From: Hydnum rufescens UP504
Taxonomy: Eukaryota; Basidiomycota; Agaricomycetes; Cantharellales; Hydnaceae
Length of the DNA stretch: 64,000 nt
Assembly (NCBI GenBank): GCA_014904985.1
Contig: MU128947.1
Span: 215,771-279,770 of the forward strand
Direction: 5' to 3'
Both the position numbers and the translations under genes were made by a program. Below, in pieces: positions 52,801 through 62,800 of the stretch; positions within the stretch are counted from its first letter, which is position 1; the number at the start of each line of letters is the position of its first letter. The notes beneath the pieces are model-generated. The model saw only the letters and a list, made by a program, of their open reading frames with translations, was not told the DNA's origin and searched no databases.

Positions 52801-53466
52801 ATGGCTCATTCTACGATCCTGCAGTTGGAAAGGCCGCCTCTCGTCTGGCAAATCCCGTTCTGCTTACGGTGACCCTTATGCCACCGACAGCCTCTGTCAG
52901 GGCCCAACCGACAGGAATCTCGGACGTGGTGATCGTGCGTCGGCGAATGGAACTTCTCGCGTCTGACATGATCACGCGGGCCCTGGTGCTGATCAGCCGG
53001 AAGAATTTTTCGCAGGCTCAGAAGATTCTAGAGGAAACGAAGCGGATTCTGCAGACCGTCCTGCAGAATGTCTCGCATAGTTTGAGCCCCGTGGCGAGTC
53101 AGGGCGCAGTGCGAAGTCGCAAGGAACTTTTGAGCCTTTCGGCGGTGCGGACGTTACAGTCTGTTCTGCAGGATCTTCAAAGTCTTGTTGATGCTCTTGA
53201 AGAAAACATGGATCTGTTTCAGCACGACTATCGCAATTTTGGGGCACAGCAGGTACAAACTATTTCATATCATACTTCGTACCCGGTGATTGGTCATACT
53301 TATCCAAATCTTTTTCACCCTTCAGGCAATGATACTTCGAGACCAAAAGAGTTGGACCGGGCGAACGCCGACCGAAAAACTGTTCTGGGTTGCAGATAAT
53401 TCACTCGAGCTGGTCTCGCGGAGTCACGACTGGGTTGCGAACGTATCTCGGGAGTCCGACTCATGA
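49885..53466 (+). CDS. RING-PH-vWA domain protein (Ste5/Far1-like architecture)
   Basis: Start ATG 49885 (MDKLRKNFSKSSTSGRSTP). RING-H2 at about residues 70-130: CPVCLESL, ECGHALHEACF, CGVCRRPM. After a disordered Ser-rich stretch, a PH-like domain around 50990-51350 (GPLKMYDILSVRR, REFYVYLFKEAIICVLEE, LRLKGRIYVRHIKRVL, SFILIFKERSSLEAW). A vWA domain then starts at about 51730 (LDLICVISIP), with MILVSDAADSARRAQMD and IHSFGYGKSHDPASLWLMSNHTSGTY; the usual DxSxS metal site is missing. The tail (QAQKILEETKRIL, about 53000) is helical. Introns about 50320-50365, 52050-52110, 52238-52298 and 53253-53325; stop TGA 53464-53466. An extra A at 52159-52160 breaks the frame, and the first junction is off by one base. 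This domain order is that of the yeast pheromone-MAPK scaffold Ste5; a scaffold role is inferred. Confidence 0.82.
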
Positions 53467-54151
53467 CACCGTCGACATCGTCTTTTTCTCTTCATGTTCT
53501 ACCGTCAGTCTTTCTCAGTTTGTAGCTGTATTCTTATGCCCTGCAGCCTTGTGCATCGATCCATTCGTTTGGCTTTTCCCTAATTAATGTACCTGAATGT
53601 GTCTGTGTGTGTGTGCGTGTTTTTTTTTGTTCTCCCCGCACCTACTTAGGCGCCTATTCGCGTTTCGCGCTCTCTCCCTTCAATCTTCTGTTCTCCTTGG
53701 CTCCCGTCCCTGATTTTTGCGGTGCATAGAACATCACTTCGTGATTGCATCTCAAGGAAATATAATTAAGGGGCCTTCGAAATTACCGAGGGAGTTGTCG
53801 CCAACTGCATGCGGCCTAAGGGGGCTGCTATAATTCCTGTTCCTGCGAGTAGATATTGAGTATTCTTATACAGTACAGTATATGGTCTTCATGCGATCGA
53901 TCAAGTCTGAGGCACAATTAGGTGCACATGGAGTAGCAATAGATACTGCTATGAGTAAGGCCAAATCATTGTCATCATTAAAATCTCCCGCCCCCACACA
54001 CACTAGAGCAATTGCATAGACGGGATCAGTTCTTATGATATCGATCGATCAACTGGGAATACTTGTAATACGAAATAGTAAGGTGCACCTTTTACTTTAC
54101 ATAATCACTCGACTTTTGCTTGTTTGCTGTGTGGTTGGTGATGTATGACTG
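53467..54151. other. 3' region of the RING-PH-vWA gene
   Basis: No gene. A TGTGTGTGTG/T-rich tract lies at 53600-53630. No RNA recognised. Confidence 0.5.
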
Positions 54152-54367
54152 CTACCGAGTGCGGGATTCGGGATTCGGATTCGGGTTCGGGTTCGGGTTC
54201 GGGTTCGGGTTCAGACGACGGGATTCCTCCTGCTTCATGCGTTCGAATCGAGCATCCCAGCGAGCGCGATGGATTGAGCTTCGAATGTACAGACCGAGGA
54301 CGATTGCCATCGTGAAAGCGGCAACGGGTGCGACGTAATGTCTGGGGCCTCGATGTCCAAAGGCCAT
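54152..54367 (-). CDS. Small membrane protein with Asn-Pro repeat tail
   Basis: 71 codons, ATG to stop without intron: MAFGHRGPRHYVAPVAAFTMAIVLGLYIRSSIHRARWDARFERMKQEE, split here only for reading: a basic start, one hydrophobic segment (VAPVAAFTMAIVLGLYI), a basic amphipathic stretch, then seven Asn-Pro pairs. The single-helix plus basic flank layout resembles small mitochondrial or ER membrane proteins, and I recall similar short basidiomycete proteins, but no function. The plus-strand frame over the same bases, (Gly-Phe)n, is the mirror of the hexamer repeat and is rejected. Confidence 0.5.
   Translation of the reverse strand: MAFGHRGPRHYVAPVAAFTMAIVLGLYIRSSIHRARWDARFERMKQEESRRLNPNPNPNPNPNPNPESRTR
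54163..54212. repeat. GGGTTC/GGATTC hexanucleotide tandem repeat
   Basis: About eight six-base units, (CGGGTT)n with some CGGATT variants. On the minus strand they encode the Asn-Pro tail of the small protein at 54152-54367. Length is a multiple of three per unit, so copy-number change would alter tail length without frameshift. Confidence 0.85.
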
Positions 54368-55574
54368 TTCAGTTTTTTTTTCTGCACCCTCCTCCCCCTT
54401 CTCCCGATCCTGTGGAGGGATTCTCCTATCGCTTGGTCACCGCGTCGTTGCGTTGGATATGGGCGAAGCGGGAGTGAGACTATAGACTCAGAAGATGCCA
54501 GAGGTGTGCGAGGTCGTGTAGCGGTTCGGGATGCAACGATGTAGGTCCGGAAAGATACCGAATTGATTCCGGTTCGTAAGCTTCCAGCTTACTTCATACG
54601 CACGACGGGAATGATTTGGCGCGTCCATGGCCACACAATAAGCATATCTTCAAGATCAGTGTTGACGACTGAATGAAGGCAAAGTACTTCTTGACTTCAT
54701 GGGGAATTCCCTCCACTATCCAGCACATGTTGTCAACGTTCAAAGTAGGGCCAATTCTTACAGTAATTCATTTATAATATCTCGGAAGGAGTTTCAGGCT
54801 GAGAAGAGTGAGGGTGAATCAAAATATCCATAGGCTCTGCAGGGATCAGCCAGCCAGAAGGGAAGAAGAATCGTTTTGCGAGTGGACAAAACAACCATGC
54901 ATGCCTGATATTCCCGCTCGTGTGGATTATGCAGTATTCTCGGTGGCAGACCCCTAGATATCTAAATGTCCGGGGGGTCGGAATCAATAGGCAAAGGATT
55001 CCAGCGGCTCAAGTTCGCCAAGGCCAATGAAGTAGTCTCGGAACGGGTCCGTCTGACGACGGTCTGGTGAAGAATTGGGTTGGGGTCGTCAGGCCCGGAT
55101 CCCTCCGGCGGCAAGGCCTGACATTTGAGGTGGCCAACTTGCTCGAGCAATGACATCACACAATCAAAGCATTTTTGGATGTGTAGTAGAGTCATATTGC
55201 CGATCATGGCTTATCCCTTCTATTATCTTGTGCATCTCCTCGAAACACGGGTATCTTACGGCTGGAATTTTTAGAGCTACATACAGCTAATCAGGCAAGG
55301 CCGCCTCCCTCCCAACGGTCGCCATGACTAATATTTATATAGTCACAGGCGAAATATACTCCAGGAAGAATCATTAGTCAAAGTGGGTGAGATTCACATC
55401 AACAAAACAAAAATTGTTTCAGAGGCTCCAAAGGGCCAGAAGTTGCACTTCTGCCCCTTCGGAGCCTCCGAAGCCATTTTCGTTTTGCTGATGCACAATG
55501 ATCTTATATGCGTGCAGTAAGTGAGGTAGGATCCACCCTACTCAACTCTCCTTCCTCTTCGTTCCACCCACACC
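54368..55574. other. Intergenic upstream of the hydrolase gene
   Basis: A minus-strand pair of frames (54962-55207, starting MIGNMTLLHIQKCFDCVMSLLEQVGHLKC, and 54772-54987) may be exons of a tiny unknown gene; evidence is weak. A strong hairpin is at 55422-55468, and the hydrolase promoter follows. Confidence 0.4.
55422..55468. repeat. Hairpin upstream of the hydrolase gene
   Basis: GAGGCTCCAAAGGGCCAGAAG and CTTCTGCCCCTTCGGAGCCTC form a stem of about 21 bp with few mismatches around a 5-nt loop TTGCA. It lies about 105 bp before the ATG, so either in the promoter or the 5' UTR, or it is a transposon footprint. Confidence 0.75.
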
Positions 55575-57635
55575 ATGGCTGAAAAGGTCATCCAGAAATT
55601 TTTCGACGATGCCGTGGCCCAGGGTCTCGCCCCTGGCTTCCAATTCGTTGTTTTCGACAAGGATTCTCTCATTGCAAGCGGTGCCTCGGGTGTAGTCGAT
55701 GTAGGCTCAGCCACCGCATTCCGGAAGGATCACCTGCTTTGGTTGGCATCCTGCAGTAAGATTTCGATCTCGATCATGGTCCTTCGTATCTTGGAAAAAG
55801 GGTTATGCCCGAACGGAATGACTCTCGCCGATTTGGACAATCATGAGAAACTGGTCCAAGTCCTTCCAGAGTTCAGACGTGGTTCGGACTCTCCTGTCTC
55901 CAAAATCATCATCGGCTATGAAAAAGAGCTCGATCCTGATGGGAAGAAAGTCCCGATTCTCCGTGATTACGAAGGGAAGGTGACTTTGCGCATGCTACTG
56001 ACGCACACGAGTGGTCTTGCATATTATGTACGTCTTTCATGTTACGCTTAGTGCGATTCAGCAGAACCTGATCGTGTTATGTAGTGGAACCATCCCTTTA
56101 TGGTTGAAATGGTGCTTGAGTCGTTTCATCTTGTGTGCTCGAACCCACCATTGAGATCGTGTCCCTCAGTACCAACCAACCGACGGCACTCCCCCTCTCA
56201 AGCAATTCCCATTTGCAACGGGCCTGATCGAGGATTTTTCGGTGCGACCGCTATCTCAGCCTTTCCCGATTGTTGTTTATACTGAACACTGGATTTGCGA
56301 AAGTGCCCGCTTGTCCAAGAACCTGGGACTGGATACATGTAAGTGGCCTTTATCATTTACGCGCCTTCGAGTGGTGCGTACGATGACGATGCGTTCCCAG
56401 TTACGGGGCATCAGCAGGTTTTACCAAGATCATGTTTTTATGCCCCCGAGGTGGAGGGTGAACTAACTACCCTCGAATTTTATGCTAGACTGGGTGGGCC
56501 AATTCATTATTCGGTGCACGGGAATCAACTTGCGTCAAGCCTTCAAGAAGTATATTTTTGAACCCCTCGAAATACCGTCTTCAGAATTGGATCTGTATAT
56601 CCCTCCAGAACATGCGGCGAGGAGGGCAGCAATGCATGCTCAGTCCCCTACAGGATCTGGATTTATCTCGTGAGTCGTCGATTGATTGCTTTCCGTTCTC
56701 CATACCACTGATCTTTCCTTTCGCCGCATCCTTGCAGGATTCCTTTCGATATATATATGAGTGAGGGGGACCCGGCCGAGGGATACGCGTACTTTGCTAG
56801 TGGGCCCTTGTTCGGCACAATCGAAGCTTACACCAAGGTTCTTCAAGCCGCTCTTCGTCATGACCCGAGGATCCTCGCGGAAACTACGTGGCAGTTAGCG
56901 GTCAGAGATGCTCTCACGGAGCAAGGGATTAAATTGAAGCCCCGAAAGGTGACCTCTTGTCTACTCGCTTTGGCACAACATTTTCGGTAAAGAATTCATG
57001 GAAAGCTTGACGTATTGCGTTTGACAGACTATTGCCCCGTTATCTCTGAGTACACTACCATTTCCGTTAATTTTGGATCAGTCATAATCAGGGAGGACTG
57101 ACGCGGTGCCTTTAATTAGGCCTGGCCAGATCTTCAAATCCACTGTTCCAGGTGAAGGTACGGGGATCAATCTACTTCAATGTGAAGTTGCGATAGCACC
57201 CGTAAGCATTCATCCTCATGCAATCATTTCTTGGACTTCTTATTCTAATAGAATTTGCCTCCCAGACGGTCTCTGGACGTCCACCGGGAAGTTACGGGTG
57301 GTGTGGGCTCCCCAGTACGCCACTATTCTTCTCATACATTGTTGATATCAGACGTCTGACTGACCACGTGCTTAAGGTGTATGGTATGCCATCGACGAGG
57401 CCACAGGGAAGGGGTACATGCTCGGCACCCAGGTGAGCTATAATCAGGGACCCCACCCGAGGTTCTCGGCATACTTATTCACATTTTCTGTATGCGCGTG
57501 CAGCTCCTCGTTCCTTTTAGTGATTCCCCATTAATGGACTTGAAGGACGAGTTCGAGAAGCTTGTGTGGTCCACCATTAAGACACCGGGTGGAGGAGACC
57601 TCGGGGGCCTCGATAAAAAGCTTGGGGCAACTTAG
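55575..57635 (+). CDS. Beta-lactamase-fold serine hydrolase (class C-like)
   Basis: Member of the beta-lactamase/transpeptidase-like family (PF00144), which in fungi includes esterases and acyltransferases such as LovD. Exon 1 (55575-56027) has FQFVVFDKDSLIASGASGVVD and the catalytic S-x-x-K as WLASCSKISI, near residue 60. Next, YY at the end of exon 1 joins WNHP in exon 2 (from 56085), giving the Tyr motif, then YQPTDGTPPLKQFPFATGLIEDFS, PLVQEPGTGYM, VGQFIIRCTGINLRQAFKKYIFEPLEI, WYAIDEATGKGYMLGTQ, and the last exon LLVPFSDSPLMDLKDEFEKLVWSTIK to stop 57633-57635. Exons between 56340 and 56480 and near 57000 are not fully resolved. No signal peptide, so a cytosolic enzyme; substrate unknown. 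The family is expanded in agaricomycetes. Confidence 0.82.
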
Positions 57636-59832
57636 TAGAGCCTCGGTGTGCTGTGGCACTTTTGGCAAGGACTGAAATAGTAAGGCCCATCAGGTGGCTA
57701 AAAAGGTGCCATTTTCAAAATTCGATACGTGTCCCTGATTGTACACACCTGCAGATTTAGCTGCGTAGTGTCATGCATTGGTTATATTTCCAACTCGGAC
57801 ACTTTTCTATGCTTTGTCACACGCGCCGGCCGCACGGCTCAACTTTTCGTGGCTTAACTTGCGCCTACAACATGTTTAGGTGAAGTATTTGGCATTCCGA
57901 GGATTGTAGTCACTAGAATGTGGCATCGGCTGTATCTCTCATCCTGTAATAATTCCACAGGGCATTCTTTGACGAACGGGGAAAGTAATCGATGTAAATC
58001 CGGCTATTGCACCGAGAATTCGAGGATGTTAAATGCGATTAAGATCTGGATTCCTATACCTAGCACTCATCGAGAAAACAAAGAAAAGAAAAGAGGCATC
58101 ATTCGAGGGGGAAACTCTTCGCGCCCGCCCGCGAAGGCCGCCGTTCACTACTCGGTCCCTATCAGATCGCTGTGCCACCGAAGGCGTCTCATCAACCCAA
58201 GGCCAACTCTTCCGCACCTTGATTAAACAGGAACCTGCGAACCGAAATAAACCTGAGAAGTCCCCCTCAGATTAGGGATTCGTTGGGATACCGGGTTTCG
58301 AAAGCCATGTCAGTGTCGGCGGAATAAACAAATGAAGGCCACCATGCTGCAGATCTATCGAAATGAGATGATGGCATGTAGGCTTTTTTGAAGGTGTGAT
58401 AGTTCACGCCCCGGGTTGACAGATAACCGGACCACCAAGACCGGGAAAGACGACCACCAAGACGAGGGAAAGAAGGGAGCGACGGCTGCAGGTTTACGCG
58501 TCCCATCCGTGTCTTCCAATAAGTCTTATGCGATAATCACTAAGGTGCCTAGTAGAATTAGCCTCGCCTCCGGGGGATAGGAATAAGACGGGCTATCCTA
58601 CCAGAGCCGTGGCTTTCGCCTCCAATCAGTATGGTCATACAAACATCTGTTCAGTTGCGGCTAGGAGCCCATGTTAGGGGACATGTACATTCTTATTGAA
58701 TGCAGAAATCTCAAGTTCCCAGACCTGATGTTATTAGCGATCCAGTCCCCAACCGAGTTAATTCGCATCAGATGAACTCGGCAGGAGCCTCGGGCCCTCA
58801 TGGTGGAACCCACAGCCTAGACGATTATTACGAGACCACAACAGCCAAGAACACCCCACCGATTCCAAGGACAAATTGGATGAGTCAACCATTCTCGCGC
58901 ATATGTATGTCACGAGAACGGTATGGCTCCTCAACAGCCCCATTGCGCTGACTCGTGGGAATGGAATCAGTTGACGGGATGAGTGCTACAGAGTCCTCGG
59001 GGGGTGAGGCGAACCCACCATGTTCGCCCCACAGGGAAACGATAGCTACGCCGATATCGCGACATCCACAGGCCACGCCAATAAATGAAACGCACAAGTA
59101 GGGACCATGCCATTGTACTCACATGGTAACAGGGGATAGGGTTGATTTCTGAACAGGTGAGGCGCCTAGAATAGGTTTAGGAGACTGTCTCCTGGACCCG
59201 CGCAGTGCGTGTAGACTCCTCAAGAAATGACATGCCGTGGACGCGTACAATTACAATTCACAATTGACGATATCAATCCATGGGTGGTTCTGTTTGGTAT
59301 AGTACACCATCAAATCGAAAAGCGTGTTAGAGCATCAAGGGAAAAACCCGGATTCCATTGCTCGAGTCACCCCGTGACGTCACGAGAAGCACCCTGGGAA
59401 GCATAAATGAAGTATTCGAGGACAAGGGGTCAGGGCAACTACCAGAGTTATTTAGCGTTGAATATTTCTCCTAAACGGGATCGGCGCATGGTAGACTGGA
59501 GTGTGGTTTCCTCTAGTAGGGCGGTCCTCGCCTTCTCTGACTCCATCACACTTGCTCTAACCGCCTTTTATCTTGTTTATGGAGAGGATTCATCACGTAC
59601 CCAACACACGGACACGAATTGGCCGTATACATCTGGGAAGGAATCCGAGCCTCCCCCTGGACAGATCAGTAGGTCATGTGGTCCACAACGCTATCACGTC
59701 CATTCAATGTACCCCAGGTAAAAACGAGGAGGAATTGGATGATTTATGTATGACAAGTTATGGATGATGATGGGATATGGGGGGATGTACCGTACAGATG
59801 CACTGTACATGATGGTCACATATTGTACATGT
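57636..59832. other. Gene-poor stretch
   Basis: 2.2 kb, no gene, RNA or repeat recognised. Convergent 3' ends of the hydrolase (+) and TPR gene (-) border it. Confidence 0.5.
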
Positions 59833-62800
59833 CTAATCGCGAAGGGCTTCCGCTTCCTTTTGTGCCAGCAGCGCATCCTCGTGACATCCCACATCTGAAT
59901 AGCGACGAGAAAGAGCGGCGAGGGACCTTCCGAGGTCGCGAGAAAAGACGGCAGGAAGATCTGTTGCAAGGTGTCTGTATAAGCGCACTGCTTCTTGCAT
60001 GGTCAGAAGAGCCTCAGGCATGCGATAGAGAGTGGAAAGAAGATCGGAAAGGTGGGTGAGAGCGTGGGCTAAACCTGGATGAAACATAGCAGGCCGCTGA
60101 GCCGCCAGTGGGCGATAGATGCTCACTGCATCCTCGATCACCTGGAGTGCTTCCTCATGACGGCCAAGGCTCGAGACACAATAGGAGAGGCCACGGAGTG
60201 ACAGAGCAAGATGCGGAAGGAATACATTGGGTTGTTCTGCGGCAAGGGGACGATAGATGCTCATGGCTTCTTCAATCATCTGGAGTGCTTCCTCACGACG
60301 GCCAAGATCCAAAAGGCAATTGGAGATGCCACGGAGCGAGGCAGCAAGATTTGGGCGGAATACGGTCGGTCGTTCTGCGGCCAGGGGTCGATAGATGCTC
60401 ACGGCATGCTCAATCATCTGGAGGGCTTCTTCACGGCGACCAAGAGCCAAAAGACAATTGGAGATGCCATTAAGCGAGGTAGCAAGATTTGGACGGAATA
60501 CATTGGGCCGTTCGGTGGCAAGGGGCGATAGATGCTCACTGCATCCTCAATTATTTGAAGTCCCTCCTCACGGCGGCCAAGATCTGAAAGACGAAGAGAG
60601 AGATCGAGGAGTGACGCAGCAAGATTTGGACGAAATACATTAGGTCGTTCTGCGGCAAGGGAGCGATAGATGCTCACGGCATCCTCAAGCATCCGGAGTG
60701 CTTCCTCACCACGACCAAGAGCCGAAAGGCAATTGGAAATGCGATAGAGTGACAGAGCAAGATTTGGACGGAATACATTTGGTCGTTCTGCAGCAAGGGG
60801 GCGATAGATGCTCATGGCATCCTCAATCATTTGGAGGGCTTCCTCATGACGGCCAAGAGCCGAAAGGCAATTGGAAATGACACAGAACGACAGAGCAAGG
60901 TTTGGACGGAATACATTGGGTCGTTCTGCGGCAAGGGGGCGATAGATGTTCATTGCATCCTCAATCATCTGGAGTGCTTCCTCACGACGGCCAAGAGCCG
61001 AGAGGCAATTGGAGATGCGACAGAGCGATTGAGCAAGATTTGGACGGAATACATTGGGTTGTTCTGCAGTAAGGGGGCGATGGATGCTCACTGCATCCTC
61101 AATCATCCGGAGTGCCTCCTCATGGCGGCCAAGGGCTGATAGGCAATTGGAGATGCGACAGAGCGATTGAGCAAAATTTGGACGGAATACCTTGGGCTGT
61201 TCTGTGGCAAGGGGCGATAGATGCTCACCGCATCCTCAATCATCTGAAGTGCCTCCTCATGGCGACCAAGAGCCGAAAGGCAATTGGAGACGCGACAGAA
61301 TGACTGAGCAAGATTTGGACAGAATACATTGGGCCGTTCTGCGGCAAGGGGGCGATAGATGTCCACAGCATCCCCAATCATTTGGAGTGCTTCCTCATGG
61401 CGGCCTAGATCTGAGAGACAAAGAGAGAGATCATGGAGCGAGGAAGCAAGATGTGGATGGAATGCATTGGGCTGTTCCGCAGAAAGTGGGCGATAGATGG
61501 TCACGGCATCGTCAATTATCTTCAGTGCTTCCTCGTGGCGGCCAAGATCTGAAAGACGACAAGAGAGATCGTGGAGTGAGGCAGCAAGATTTGGACGGAA
61601 TGAATTGGGCCGCTCCGCGGCAAGGGGGCGATAGATGCTCACAGCACCCTCAATCGCCTGCAGTGCTTCCTCACAGTGGCCAAGGTGTGAAAGATGAAGA
61701 GAGAGATAATCGAGCAAGCGAGCAAATTTCGGACCGAATACGTCGGGGCGTTGTGCCATAAGGGGACGATAGATACTCACAGCATGCTCAATCATCTGGA
61801 GTGCTTCCTCTCGGCGGCCAAGATCCGAAAGACAATTGGCAATGCGACAGAGCGAGAGAGCAAGATTTGGCCCAAATACATCAGGTCGTTCTGCAGCAAG
61901 GGGATGATAGATCTTCAAGGCTTCCTCTATCGTCCGCAGCGCTTCCTCACGGCGGCCAAGATGTGAAAGACAATTAGAGAGCCAATGGAGTGAGGCAGCA
62001 AGATTTGGCCGGAATATATCGGGTTGTTCTGCGGCGAGGGGGCGATAGATGCTCACGGCATCTTCAATCATCTGGAGTGCTTCCTCGCGGCGGCCAAGAC
62101 CTGAAAGACAATCGGAGATGCCATGGAGTGATGCAGCAAGGTTGGGACGGAATACACGCGGTCGTTCTGTCGCAAGGGGATGAAGAATGCTCACAGCATC
62201 CTCCATCAGCTGGAGTGCTTCCTCATGACGGCCGACATGACAATGACAATAGGAGAGGTGGTGAAGTGAGGCAGCAAGATTTGGACGTAATGCAACCGGT
62301 TGCTCCAATGCTAGTACCCTGCACATACTTACAGCCTCCTCAGCGGGACGGAGCGCTTCCTCATGCCGACCAAGCTTTGCAAGTGCCACGGAAAGGTTGA
62401 AGACAGAACTAAGAAGGCGTGTCGGGTCTCGTCCCGTCCGGCACAGCTCTACTACTGTGGTCTGCACCTTGAAACCCTCCTCCAGAACACCCAAATCAAA
62501 CAAATTCAACGACAAGTTTGTTAATTTGTTTGCCAGGGTTGCCGCATCAAGTTTCGTCCGAGGAGTCTTATGTAGTTGATTCAACAGTTGCATTGTCGCC
62601 AATATTGTTTCGCGAAGTTGCGGCATTTGGTTCCCGGTCTGCTGGTGATGAACTTTCCATGTCGACATTGGCTGACGGTGAACACCCCATCTCGCAAGCC
62701 ACAAGCGAACACTCCATTTCACAATCCGCCGATTGGGTGGTGGGGAAATCGCAATATCCGGCAAGATACCACCAATCTCCACTGTCAGCTCTGAGATCTG

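Noticed and set aside
54120..54338. Plus-strand frame with a Gly-Phe repeat
   Set aside because: It is the antisense reading of the hexamer repeat; the minus-strand frame has a better protein-like head.
56285..56340. Extra-base frameshift in the beta-lactamase-fold gene near GTGCCCGCTTGTCC
   Set aside because: A normal AG acceptor at GAAAG followed by TGC CCG CTT GTC keeps the frame, so no lesion is needed.
60108..62400. Plus-strand frames across the TPR array (repeated DRCSxHPQSS-type words)
   Set aside because: Antisense readings of the repeat unit; the periodicity comes from the minus-strand TPR gene.
59840..62420. 138-bp periodic array considered as CRISPR or satellite
   Set aside because: No spacer-repeat alternation; the period encodes a TPR and frames stay open.
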